The notes under the pieces: generated by a model
The model's database searches: none
What the model saw: only the letters and a program-made list of their open reading frames with translations
What the model was told of the DNA's origin: nothing
Program-made: the position numbers and the translations under genes
Assembly (NCBI GenBank): GCA_949128115.1
Contig: OX421963.1
Coordinates: forward strand, 84,577,602 to 84,641,601
Source: Anaspis maculata
Taxonomy: Eukaryota > Arthropoda > Insecta > Coleoptera > Scraptiidae
Length of the DNA: 64,000 nt
Direction: 5' to 3'
Shown: in pieces, positions 12,014-25,439 of the stretch
Layout of the letters: every line of letters starts with the position of its first letter
How positions within the stretch are numbered: position 1 is the first letter of the stretch

Positions 12014-15000
12014 GTGAGTTAGTGTTTAAAAGGACCTTGCAAGGACTCTGTCGCGTACTTCAGTCTGTGATATAAACCCCGGTCGTAAAAAGCCGCATAC
12101 AAGGTATGTCAGAGCAGAGCTGTAGTAAGATTGGCTGTAATCGCGGAATGAGACGAAAAGAACAAATTGAACGCGGAGACTGCGACGATCGATCAGGCTA
12201 GAAGCGCGAAGTTGTCAGCTTCCGCCGGAAACTTTGAATTGAGTTTATTGAGCAATTTCCAGTGCTGAACCGCGCAATATTTACATGCAGTTTAACTTTT
12301 TTTTTCTTTCAAAAAGACACTGTTCAGAGATCTTGAAATATCAAGTCTATGCATCAGGATTCTTGTTTGCAGGATTGCAGGTTCTGTTAAATGCCTAGCG
12401 TTGAGTTTTGAGATCGCCACAAGAGCAATTGTGGAAGCTCTTCTGAAAAACCGTGTGAGGAAGATACTATTATTGTTTATACTTGGGTACAATTTTTGTA
12501 CAATAGAGTCGAGTGACTTCAATGATCGAAGTAAAGTGGGCTTTTAGTAAGGGTCCTAAATTTAACTAAGCATCAGGTAAATTTTGCTTGAAATGACAAA
12601 AGATGAATACCTAATTTTGAAGTAAAAGCTATTCATCTTGGTGAAAATTTGCTCATCAGAAAAACAAAGTCGAAACTTTGTTGAACTGAATGAAAAGTAA
12701 AAATGGTTTCCAATTCCAATTGAAATTATTAATTACTGATATCAGTTTAATTTGAATAACATTTGAATATAAGCCGAACTTTCACAAAGCCACATATTTT
12801 CTTCAACCAACAAGTTTTTCCTCAATCACAATGTGAAGTTTTGGTTGTTTTTATTGGGGAATGACGGAGACTTCGATGCTCAGTCAAGACAAATTTGAAT
12901 ATTAATTCATAGACGAATAGCGTTGGAGCTGTAGGATTTGAAAAATGTAATTCTGAATCAAGGCTTTAATAACCATTGATAAAAGAACGGGAGTTGTAAA
13001 ATCTGTTGTGTCAATTTCTTCTCAGTTGTGGAGTTAAAAACGCGAAACTTGGTCATGGGTTGTGTATTGTGTATCTTGAGCTCGTTATTGTACCAAACAC
13101 TGTTCATATAACTGGCAAGGAAATCAACCAAAACTGCAAGTAAAATGACAATTGTCATTATGTTTACAACTGATTTTGTTCAATTATCTCAACCGTAAGG
13201 TTCAAGCTGTTAGAAGTTGAATATCTGCGAAGTTGAATTTCGGTGTAAACAGAGTAGATGTGCCAGAAAGCAGCTTGCAGCTCATTAAATTGCTGAGCGC
13301 CAAACTAATATTTGGCTAAACTCGTCCCGGCAGAATTTAAATACTCACCTGCAATCCCAAACCTATATCTGACCACAATAAGCATTCAAAATAGATTGTC
13401 AAAGTCTTTTGAAACCAGTATTCAGGTAATAAAATAAGAGTTAATGCGAGCAAGCAAAAACTGACAAAAGTCATTCATTAAAATCACTAAGCCGGAACTT
13501 GAAAACGGTTTTATTATTATAATCCAAAGAGTTATGCTGAGCTTGAATTTTGTAATAAATGATAGGTACTTAGCACCTGAATTTTGTAAGAGAGCTCTCG
13601 TAAATTTTCCTATGTATTTCAAAAAAGGAGTCTTCCATTTTTCACGCTTCAGCTGAAAACTCGCTTGGGTATTTCCAAAACTCCTAAAGTGGGTAATTTC
13701 ATTTCAACCCTTTTCAAAAAGGGTTACAATACATTTGAAATGAAAGCTTATTACAAGAATAGGTAGAAGTATTCTCTTGCTTGGGAATAATGAGCAGAGC
13801 TGCGGTGTTAATCCTGAAATAATAGGCGCGAAGAAAAAGAACAAGATCGCAAAAATAGCGGTCTCTACGGGCCTATCCATTAGAGGGACATTTTCTTTCA
13901 GAACAGTCTTAACGCATTCAATTTTCGCTTGATAATCCTTTTAAATCGTTCAGAAACTCCAGGTTTTTATGACTAGGCTTGTAAAAAGCTATAAGTACCA
14001 CACATCTCACTTATAGTATCACCAGTTTAGTACCTGAACAATCCTAACAGCATCAAATTTTAGCATAAATATCACAGTGAAACAAATAGGATCTGCTTTT
14101 GTTTCCATGAGTTTTTGTCAACCTAGTTTGGGCTCAGGAAAATTATGTTGGTAACAATGGATCTGGTGGATGTTAAGTCCAAGTGTGTGTCGAGTGTCAA
14201 AAGGGTGGAGAGATTAAATTTATTATTATAAACAAACGTTCAAAAATGGTTTCGCAGGTACATACTAGGTACATACTACGCAGGTATTTATGGACCTCGG
14301 CGTTTCGCCTCGGCCTACAATCAAGTACCTTCTTCGTCTACTTGTATTCTGCATATAGTAGCGATGGATTTTTCATAGATTCAACAATATACAGGGAGAT
14401 GGATAGCTGCGACTACATAAAAAAATTACTACTGAGCCCCGTACCAAGAGAAATGCAAAGTTCACATTTTGCATTTTGTGACTTTTGTTTTGCTAGTTAT
14501 TTTTTGTCTGGATATCAAAAAATCAGACTCAAAAGTATATAAAATTGGAACTTGAGTTACCTTAATTTTTTTATACAAGCGTAACAAAAAACCAGTTAGG
14601 GGAAATATTGAGAATAACACTTTTCTTCCACATTCCAAAACATGTTTCTTCAAGCCATGCAAATTTGAAAAAAAAACCTATAGTTATTCACGTACTCTTC
14701 CTTGCAAGAACCCTGCAAAGGAAGGGCTCGCAAAGGAAGTCTCTTTCCAAATCACACATTTTCATTGAGCCATCAAGGGTAACTTTTCACATAAATAATA
14801 TAGAACCAGAAAAAACTTGGAAGAAAATCAATTTTCCAATTTCGAAATTTGATTTTCAAATACAGCAAAAATTTGTAGACAAGTATGGTTTTACAGTTTC
14901 CTATCTAATGCTATCTGAAGCGACGGTTCCAACATTCGTCCTTATTCAAAGCTATTCACGACAGCTAAAGCTACTGACTTTAGCCAGTATCAAAAGCTTG

Positions 15001-18000
15001 ACATATAAATGGAAACAAAAGGAATGATTCGAGCAATTGAATGGCAAAAATGGTGAACGCTGAGATGAATAGTCAACTCGTCACATTCCATTAAGATCAT
15101 AATAGCATGCATTCATTGATTTCTAAGTACACATTTCAATTTTTTTACTGATTTCCTACGAATTCCATAATGCTTTCAAGCCTGATGTACTTTTGTAAAT
15201 TCAACACATCTACAGTCTTGAGAATTAAGACTAGGTAATTATTTTGCTATTAAATTATCAATGAAAAAAAAAGGATTTTAGCGACAGGTGTACTTTTCTT
15301 AGTGCCATTAGTTACGTCGAAAAAGAGGGAATGTTAGAGGAAATGTAACTGATCAACAGCCAAACTATGTCGGAAGTTTTAGATTTTCCCTTTCAAGTTT
15401 CAAATAATTTTTGAGGTGAATTCTGGACATGTCTGCGTTATTCAAAGCAAATTTTTCACAAGAGAAATCTACCAAATGTCTCAAAAGATCTATATCATTT
15501 ATTGTTATCGTACTCAGTTATTTGGATAGGCTTTGCGGTAATTGCAGTGCTTATTTTTCTAAACACAAGTAATAATTTTAATTTTCTCAACCGGACATGA
15601 AGAAATGACTATTTCCAATCATTTTTTAGTAAAAAAAAAATCTTGATCGATCCCAGCAGTCAATAAGCTCACACAGGTTCGGAAACGACTACCACATGCA
15701 AAATTTCTACTGAACAGGTCCTCATATGCTCACAAGCAAAAACCTTGCAGGGTGTTTTTTTCTTCAAATTGCACTTTTCACAATTTTTGCACATTATTTC
15801 TGGAATTTTTCATAAATTTGTACGGTTCTATTTGCTACCAAATTGAAACAATAGGAAAAAATACATTTTGAACTATGCGATTAGTACTATTAAACTGTCT
15901 TCATACCTTGAAAATTGCAACAATGTATACCTACAGAACAACATGCATACCACCTTTTATTTAACACATAAATTTGCTGATTTGCTCGACTTCTAATTGA
16001 AAACAAATGTAAAAGCTACACTGTAGCGAAAACGTTCTATTTCTAGTCAGAGAAAAAATCAAGAACAGGCCTCGTTACGATATAAAACCTTCCAAGTGAC
16101 CTATTATGCGTAACATATCATTATGATTCGCCGATTGGAGCTAAGTATCAAATGTATTTTTTCGTACGACACATTTTCGATTTTTTTCCTTGTAAACCAC
16201 CTGCGAAACTAAATATTGTAATCATAACCGTGTGTGTTCTTGATTGTGTAACGCTATTGTTGCCGACATTCCCACGGACCTTGGAAAATCCTGAAGGTTC
16301 CGAAATTATCGACTGTGTACGCACGAGATTATTAGACTAGAGCACTTTATTTAATTGAATTATGCGTTTTAGCGCTGAAACCGCAAGACCGCATTACCGG
16401 GCGATTGTGGTGTCCGTCCAGTTACGAAATTCTCGGAAAAAATCGAACGCTGGGACATCACCAGTGGTACCATGTTGCCGTTAACCCTTTCGAAAAAGTT
16501 TTGTTATTGCATCCCCTATTATCCTGTCAAGAAACGGGTCATCTTTCAGCTCTTAGAGTAACGGGATTAACGGTACCCGTTGTTGACAGCCCAGTTAACT
16601 GTTCTGTTTCATAATAAATCAGGGTATATCACCAAGGGAATTAGTGGGATTCGGATCGGTTTTTGTTGCCACCATGTGCGTAGGAGAAAACGGAAAACGT
16701 CAAGATTAGAATGTTAAGAGTGCGGCCGTAATAATGGCTTAGTCAAACAGTCTTCTGCTACTTTCAAACCAAAGCGCTGTTACTTAACTAAATTTTAATA
16801 CACTGAAAATTGAGACGTCTAATTTTTAACGCACCTCTGTGTTTCCAGTCAATTATCAAAGCGAAAATCCATTAGAAGACCTGGAGAAGTTTTACGTTCA
16901 ATTAAGTCCATGCCACCGTTATGATTTTCTGTAAACTTTGCTTATTGATATTTCATATACCTCCACTGCTCACTCGTATTTGTAAATTTGACAATAATCC
17001 TCAAACTATATTATTTGTTTTTTTTTTAATAATATGAAAAACGAATGTAAATTGATGTATTTCTAGGAAGGAATGCAAAATTCATAAATAAAGTCACAAA
17101 GCTTGAGCAGCAGAGAATTGATTGAACATGGAAATGATCTCGTCTCGCGCGGATGCGATTCGAGCATCGCAGCGCCATCTCTGCTCGCCCTCGGCCACTT
17201 CCATTTATCTCTTTGCGTGCGGTCAACAAAACATTAATCCCATTGTGGAACCCGTTTCATTCATCTCTCTTTAAATTGAGCATTCCGTTGTCCAGAATTT
17301 TCAAAGACCTGAGCACACACCACACGCACTTAACGTTTCGATTTATATGCCGCATGGAAAGCACCAATTTCGAGATCTTCCAGTGTTGATTTGCAACTGG
17401 CGAAAGCCCGAGGCCCCCGGCCCATAAATTTGCGTTTCGAGTTACCCTTTTTTTATGAACAAATATAATTAGAGCCTGGTTTCCAGCATGTACGTATATG
17501 CATACACCCATAATGCCTTGGCACATAAAAAATGAAATAATTGAGTTGTCGCCGGGTATACACAGTTGATTTTTTCATCAGCGCAACCAGAACCGCGGAC
17601 AAAGTACGCTTTATATATCCACTTGTGCAACACTGGAATTTTTTAATTAACTCACTTTGGCCAAAAACGGCTCGGAATCCACCACATGCAAAATTAATTA
17701 ATGGACCCGAAAGCTTATAATTAAGTTTTTCGATATACTATATACCTATACAAGAAATTGCAGCAGAGCTTGGCATACCGGCTCTGACACACTAACAAAA
17801 GTGTGTTATGAAAATATAATTCATTTGTCCAAAAGATTAACACGTTAGTCATGTTCTTATTCTCCGGGCTATAGAAAGTAAAAAGCATGCGATTCCCACA
17901 CTTGTTGTTTCCGTTTCCAGTGTGGAGGAGGACTGAAGAATTACGATGAAAAGTTACGATACGATACAACTCCAATTTTTGCTAAGCCCAAAAGCTATGC

Positions 18001-19009
18001 TGAAAAACCTACCAGGGAAACGTATTCAGTAAATCTTCAGGATATGTTGTATAGGTATATACTCAATAGGCCGCATTAAAATTATATAGGTACCGATCAT
18101 TAAAAATAACATGACAGCTAAAACAATAAATTATCAAAGAAAATAAATTGAAACCAAAAAAACGCACCCAGCTTCACATGACGTTTATGCTGGCAAAGTA
18201 CCAATTTATGGTACGAGTATTAATTTTAAGTGTTACATAAACGCGTCTTTAAAAGACCTCCTCTCTCTAATCGAATATCTTATTGGTCTATACTTAACGT
18301 AAAAATTGAATCGGTATACGGTGCTTTACTTTCTACACATACGCTCATCATCAGCTCTGATTATTAATAAACGCAAAACGCTAAATACAGCTACTTATTT
18401 ATGTACATCCTTTTTTTGAGTATCAGCATGCCTGAATGTCTTTTATTTCATTTATATTGGATCACTTCCTCTGCCGCTTCGGTTCAGAGAAAGTTGCTCT
18501 GAGAAGCTGCGCCATGGAGATGCACAAAAAAAAAGCTCGGTGGAAGCTCCCATAACAAATATTTTTCAATAATATTAATGCGTGACGATTAATTAATGTT
18601 CTATAAGCCCGGGACTAAACGGTATAATTATATTTTTTCGTTCATTAATCTAATGGTTTTTGTTTTATTGGCGGTTTATGGACATTTTATGGGCTCTTTA
18701 AAATTTTTCTACAAAGCTTTCCTAATTTTTTGTCAAGCTTCGTCATACAAAAAACTAAGGCAAAAAACTAAGGCTGTTTTGTGACCGCTTTTCTCACCGA
18801 TGGCATTTTTGTTTTGTTTTTTACGGTAGCTTTTTCTCGATATAGCTAAATTTCCCATATCGTCCTCTAACGGTTCAACGTATCGAGTTCATCTCCATTC
18901 TGATCAATCTTATCTACTCCGTTCGATATCTACTGTATTTAACATTTTTCAACAACAAATATGTTTATCTGCAAGTTTCATCTAATTATGAGTGACGTCT
19001 AAGAAATTC

Positions 19010-19140
19010 CAGCAGCTTTGGTATGGATCCGACGGCTCCTCCACCAATTGTACGGGCTTGTGGCTTATCCCAGAGTTCAAGTCTCCGAGTTTGTGGCTTA
19101 TGGGTTGAAGTCTAAAGCGAATATTCTGCAGTTTTGGAAA
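19010..19140 (+). repeat. Dispersed repeat family R1, copy 3
   Basis: CAGCAGCTTTGGTATGGATC, then GGCTCCTCCACCAATTGTAC and GGGCTTGTGGCTTATCC, followed by two CTCCGAGTTTGTGGCTTAT-like blocks. It shares its left part with copies at 10.3 and 47.7 kb. Confidence 0.65.
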
Positions 19141-21979
19141 CAGCAAGTCTAGAAAAAAAATCAGTGAATTAAAAGCCAATCTTATGGATCCAGCTTCTCC
19201 ACCATTATCTTAACCGCCATAATCGCTTATGATTCATTAGATTCTTTACAGGGAACTCTGAAGCTACTCTTGTCCTGAGTTGATACTTTTTTCTCTTGAG
19301 ACTTGATTTTTTTGAGGGTTTACCGCATACTTTTTCGCCATATTGAAGTTGGTTCCTAATTGACCGATTTCAAATTTTTCCAAATCTGTTCTGAATGAAA
19401 AAATTGAACTTGTCCCAACTCCAGAACTGCGTTTCCATGAGCTCGATCGCCTCTCTGACGTCATTCGAAAGGTTGTTACGTAACTTCTAAAAGTAAACCA
19501 ATTTTCTGGACGAGGCTTCCTCTATTAAACGCACTGCGAGGTGTGGGAAAACTGATATCTTCTCACTACTAAATTAAATTGCCCAAAAATAATCACTCTT
19601 TGGCAACTGCAATTTTCAATTTTCTTCGATGAATTCAAAATCGATACACAACTTTAATATGATACAGGTACTTGGGAGGTTGTAAATATTTGTTTCGAAT
19701 CCCCGGCGCTTACAACTCTATACTATAATTAATAAGGCGTTACTCTTATACAATGGGAAATTTAGTTCTCAGAAGAATCAGAGCCACCAAGGTTGCGCTA
19801 AATTCTCAGAGAGTTTAATTTGTAATAAACTAAATAACTGGGTATACGATATCCCAATTCAGCATCGTTCCAGGGGCGGGTCCGCCATTATGCTGTGGGT
19901 ATGTTTTCTGAGCTATGATTTATGTTGTATACATATCTTTTGCCTTTTTCATATTCCAGCCCATTATTCAGAGTATTCGTCACTGTTATTGGAAAAAGTA
20001 ACCGAACTCTACAATATTATATTGAGTGGCTCGAGGTCAGCTTCACGCATACTTCTTCGCTGAGAACAGGGTGTTTTTTGAAACGTTTCGTACTTATCAC
20101 CTTTGGTAACAACTCAAAATTCTTCAGGTTAACTATAGTTTTTACAATCTTGAACTGTGTTCTTCGAACTTTTTTTGAATTACATAATCAAGATGACGCC
20201 CCCAGCGGCGCAGACACTCTTATAAGTGAGCCCTTATTATAAATGGGCAAGTTTTGAAAGTAGAGTAGGGCGATTCCGGGGCGGATGGCCATAGGGGAGA
20301 GATGACCTGGGCTTGTAATTTTGAAGTCAGTGAAGAGATGACGTTATCATCTTATCAGCGCAACAGCAGGTTAAGTTATTGCCGGCTACTGTCGATCCTG
20401 TGCAGAAAATCACCGAAAAAGTAGGAAAATTGATATTTGATCTCCTGGTCCATTTGGTCGTTTTCTTGCCTCATAACGTAACTTCACGGTGAGCCTAAAT
20501 GTTCACCCGTTCTCCTGTTTTCCAACTTAATTTTGAAGCGGGATGTCTTGACGATTCTCCAACCTCAAAGTCTAATGTCTTCTTAATATGTTAAGGCTGA
20601 TTGCCGAGGTGGCCATCTGTCCCGTACAGTCGGGAGAGATAGCAAGCTTTTTTCAAGGTATAATGGCCACAGCTTATGAAGGTTGTTTTCAGTTTTTTTA
20701 TCTTTTCTTGTGTATTCCCTATAGTGGTAATTCTGATTTAGACGTGAGCGATGAACTTGGTGAAGCTAATAATTGCATAGGTTGAAGGCTGAAGACTGTA
20801 CCAGGTGTAAGATATGTTTATTTCTGGTTACATGAAAATTTAACAAAATTCGGCAATAAGTGGTATGAATGACGGAAGATGGAAAATCACAACCGAAAAG
20901 GAAAAGGCAAAGGCAAAGGAACACGGAAATAAAAACAAACAAGGGAGAATTGAGCATGGCTGTAACTCCCTTGAAACTGTGGCCATCTCAACTGGATACC
21001 ATCAAGGCAGAGATGGTCAGTGAAATTTTTTTTCAAGAAGAATTTTTTTCAATTCAATTTTCCCTGAAATTATTCTTGTGCGTTCGCAAAGAATGTAGAA
21101 AAATGATCAAAGTGTTCAATGATGTTCACCTTAACCTCAAGCATTGGGAAATTTCGCAAAAATATATTTTTTCCAAAACTATGGCCAACTGCCCCGGACT
21201 TACCTTGACTCGTCTTTATTTCAATTCCGAAAACAACGTGCATGACCAAAGTTAAGGGCAACCGGTCAGAAACGTTGCAAAATGAGACCTCATTTTGCCA
21301 TAGTTTCTCATGGTGCTCAACTGCTGGCCTATAAAAAACTTCGTCAAGTTAGTGGTTTCTGAAATTAATTGAGGACCCGGTTTATATTTTCTGTTACGCA
21401 ACTATCTACAGGGTTTCACTTCCATCAGGTGCTAAAATACTGAAGTGAGATTTTCGTGGCAAAAAAATTATACTTACCTGAATCCATTGCCCAAGCTGTA
21501 GCATTTTGAACTTTTGATTTTTTGATTAGTTTTCTGTCTGACTTTTAAACGAGTCGATCGATTTTTATCAAATGTGGTATAAAAGAAGTGCAAGTTTGAA
21601 TAGCCATTATTTGTTCAAAAACAGTCCATTGACGTAATTTGCCGGGAGGTGTGCTCTTTCCCGCCTCTGTTGTAGTTTTTTTAAGGTTCTGAAGAAGATA
21701 AGAAAAGTAGAAAAATCAAACTCACAAAAGATCAGTATAGAAAGTCAAATAGTTAAATGAAGAAAAAGCATTACAGTATGTAAACAGCATTATTCCAAAA
21801 ATGCTGGGAAAAATTATCGGCAAGAGAAATGACACATCAAGACAGCCAGAGCAACGCACAAAGAAGCTTACTAGGGTTCGGCAAAAGCACAGAGAAGCAA
21901 CAACATAGAGGCCCCGTAGAACTTCGAATAATTGAAGAAAAAAAAACGAACAAATCATTTCTCCACTGTTAGAAACTTG

Positions 21980-22085
21980 GTGGAGACCACAACGCGCGAG
22001 TAAGCCACAAACCTGCGTAATTGGCGGAGGAGCCGTGCATGACATGGCAAAATATTCACGAAGCCAATACTCTTGACCTTTTGGG
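21980..22085 (-). repeat. Dispersed repeat family R1, copy 4
   Basis: The plus strand reads GGAGACCACAACGCGCGAG, TAAGCCACAAACCTGCG, AATTGGCGGAGGAGCCGTGC and then ACGAAGCCAATACT. It is closest to the 48.9-kb copy, which carries the same blocks in the same order. Confidence 0.7.
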
Positions 22086-22329
22086 AACAGACATGCAAAC
22101 GGTGCTGGAATTGGTTCAAAATTGATTCTACTTACAGTGACCGAGCTGGACGTGTCCAGTATCAAGTGCTTATGACCGTAAGTACAGTTCATGCGGTGGT
22201 CCAAAACCTCATTCTCAAGATAAGTACAACGCTTTTCTCAAAGGCGCTGTACTCAACATTCAAATTTGTCTTATGAACGGTAGAAGTAACCCAAAGAGCA
22301 CGGCTTTTCACACTCACATTGATGTAATA

Positions 22330-24250
22330 CGATAAAATTTTATTGTACCATCGATTTCACGCGGAATGGCCCCAACGCGTCCTTTAGAAAACTAGGAAGC
22401 GCGCGATTTGGCCGACACGTCCGTGAAACGCGATTAAAAATTAACGTCCTTTTAATAAGACCGTAATTGAGCTTCAATCCTCAGCGTCCATCCAGTTATG
22501 GCAGTTGTAAAAGAAACCGAGTTTCCCACGCTCGTAAAATTCAAAGTTATACAGCCCGCAATAAATTATTAGTAAATCTCACCTGGTGCGATTTTATACC
22601 AAATTGGGACCTAATTATTATCGAAATCGTTTTATTTTCGGGTTAACTTTGCTCCTCTTCAATTATTCGCTCGGGCTCGGCGATAACGAGACCTGAGGAG
22701 ACGAGGCCAATAAGTGAAGTGTAGCACGATGAGCGATGATGATGAGGCCTGTATAACATGGGTAGACTTGATATCCTGATATGTTCAAATGTTATATTGT
22801 TCCAGATGGCATAATTATTGTCGATTAGCGTAAAAATACGACCAATCGTGATTATATTTCGTGTTGTGCGAGCCGGAGCTGACATTTTGCGAAATGTCAA
22901 TCTCTATCTGCACATCTGAAACAATTATAACTATTTAATTATGTATGCACGTTTAATTAATGGTCAAGTCCAATAAGTCATTTTGCGAAACGAGGCTTGG
23001 GTACGGCTGTATAAAATCTGGATGGAAAGAGCTAGTTTTTCACGAGAGTGATGTTCCCATCTTTTATATAAGAGAGGCATAGCTTGGGCATACATAAAAA
23101 CAAGCCGTGATTGATAATATAATTGATTCAACAATTTGTTTATGTTGTAGTACTAATAACGTTTCGGCGTTTTCGTGATGTTCAATTAAGTTCGAATTAA
23201 AACGGTGTCAGGTAGGCCGTTAAATATCATCTACGGTACTTTTATCATTCTCGATATACTTTGAATTCTCAAATATGGGAACTTGTGCAGAAAGTTGTTG
23301 TTGATGATGCATGCACGAGAGCCATTTTTTGAATTTTTCCAAAAACGCTTTCAATACAATTAGCACCTCCGATACAATGTATATTTAGTCGCGAGAGAAA
23401 GCTCCGCAAGTCTCCTCTAATAAATGTCACACAGGAAAATATTTATTAGCACTCATTAATAGGTAGGCAAAGGAAATTTCATTGTGGCCGTCGTCATCGC
23501 CTTTCGATAAAAAAATTATGGGCATTGTAAGTGTTTATGTAACGGTTGAAATTTTTTGATGGTCATTTCTTCAGCTACCGGAGTGCTCTCTCTCAACAAT
23601 ACCGCGAAATGTGTAACAATAACAAAACGCAGTCATCGTGTATATTTGGCTATTAGGATGCCGTACTCCGCGAGGCATTTGAAAGTTTATTATTTTTTCC
23701 CGTTGATGAGGAAAGTAGGGATGTTTGTACAATTTTGCAATACAATCGCGCGCTCCGTGTGCTGACGGGCTCTCCGGTGATTTCCGAGAGCGCCGGATTT
23801 TGTTTGTTTAGAAAATTATTTGTGTTACATATAACTTGGACAAAGGTCGGACTAAATAACACCATTTACACGTGACATTTAGAACGGCGCTAATTGAGAA
23901 ACGATGTATTGGTCCACACACGCAGCAACCGTTAAAGCTCATCATTGTGACACATTCGTCAATGTATTGGTAAACACTCTAATCATCACGGTTTAACCAG
24001 CAATCATGCCGGAGCAAACAAACCGCGAGTTTTTTTTTCTCTTCGGAGAGGAAAAGAGCACTTCGCGGGCGAGAGCAAGCGACCGCTCTAGGACCGCGGG
24101 TACTTGTTGGGACGCGTGATTTTGAACTTTTCCACGCACCAAAACATCGCGAAAGCGTCAATAAATTACTGAAAACATGGATTTTTATATGAAATATGCG
24201 ACGACACATTCCGAACGGGATCGATGAAGGCGCGTTTCGAGTATTCCGAC
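22330..24250. promoter_or_regulatory. Low-repeat intronic block, possible enhancer DNA
   Basis: Complex, non-repetitive sequence with several homeodomain-type TAATTA/ATTAAT cores and TTTATTG/TTTTATT words (22560-23000, 23100-23260). No coding potential is recognised. A regulatory role is inference from position inside the large intron of a patterning gene. Confidence 0.25.
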
Positions 24251-24539
24251 TGTTTTTCGATATTTATTAGCGATAATGGAGATCAGTTCGGAGGAAATTT
24301 GTCAGGCCAGGTCCAGTTGCAGGAAACTTGATTGCGTTACCTTCAATATTACGCAGTCATCCACTTTTCGAATAACATTCTCTCTTCTGCAAAAAGTTTG
24401 CATTTCCAAGAGTTGTTTGACTTCCCATCCCCATTCTGGATTATCTATTTTTTTATGCTGAAAAAAGTTAGGAATTTGCGCTTGAAGCATCCAAGTTTTT
24501 ATTTTGATGCTGTCTAGAGAAGAGGTAGATACATTCCAG

Positions 24540-24845
24540 CTAAAAATTATTCCAGTGAGCAGAACATCGTCAAAAACGTTTGTAAGCGAAAGGAAAATTG
24601 AACGTCAGAAACGTTCAAAAATTATCTCTAAACAAACGGCCAAATGTCGCGCTTTTGAACGGTTTTATCAACCAGGCATCCAATGTTTTCAAAACGCTTC
24701 ATCAAACGTTCAGGAGACGTCATTTTTAGCGTCTCTAAGGGATTGATGACGTCTTTGAAACGTAAAACCAAACATTCTAGGAATGCTAAGGTCAAACGCA
24801 TTTATCAACCATTCACGTCGCATTTAAACAAACGTTGATAAAACG
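24540..24845. repeat. AACGTT-rich degenerate repeat, second stretch
   Basis: Repeated AACGTTC, AAACGTT, GACGTC and TTTGAAACGT words match the composition of 5.2-6.6 kb. The stretch ends just before the short palindromic element at 24866. Confidence 0.45.
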
Positions 24846-24865
24846 CATCATTGAGCGATTGTCAA

Positions 24866-25007
24866 CTAGTTCCACCTAAGTTTTATGAACAAGTCAACTT
24901 TATCACGTTCATAGCTGCTCTGCAACAGCCAATAGCATGGCCAGTTGCTTGATTACTATGGAAGTGATACAGTCAATTCGTTAATAAAAGTTTGGCGAAA
25001 CTGGAGG
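24866..25007. mobile_element. Short palindromic element family M1, copy 1
   Basis: Ends AGTTCCACCTAAGTTTTATG and AAAGTTTGGCGAAACTGG are inverted relative to each other. The core has AGCCAATAGCATGGCC (here with CAACAGCCAATAGC). It is the same family as 28573-28720 and 63346-63489. No coding capacity; MITE-like. Confidence 0.65.
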
Positions 25008-25261
25008 TGTGTAACGTCAAGCTGAACTTGCCAAAATGACCCGTCAACCGTCTCTTATCGCGTTTTTGAAGAACCAAATGGACAGTCTCCAAAAACTCAA
25101 CATCCAGAACACGAAGCTGGATCAATTTATTGTAAAAGAAAACATTGAGCTCATAGAGCAACAAGCAGGTAGCAAACTTCAACTGCTCCAAGTTTGATTA
25201 GACTGGGTTTATACACTACTATCCTATTTGGTATCCAAAAAAAAAACGCCCCCAGCAAAAT

Positions 25262-25340
25262 ATCCCCGGAAAAAACACCCCCGGAAAAAACACCCCCGGA
25301 AAAAACACCCCCGGAAAAAACACCCCCGAGAAAAAATAAC
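25262..25340 (+). repeat. 15-bp minisatellite (ACACCCCCGGAAAAA)n
   Basis: About five near-exact units followed by degenerate CCCCGGRAAA units to about 25425. The Pro-Glu-Lys-Thr reading frames here are products of the repeat, not a protein. Confidence 0.85.
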
Positions 25341-25439
25341 CCCGGGAAAGAACACCCCCGGAAAATTCTCCCCTAGAAAAAAGCCCCTGGAAAAACCGCC
25401 AATGGGAAAAAGGCCCCCGAAATAAACGGTGCTAAGACA

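Noticed and set aside
25194..25425. Open frames coding PEKTPPEKTPP-like proline-rich repeats
   Set aside because: They are three-frame translations of a 15-bp DNA minisatellite, with no start context or flanking gene structure.
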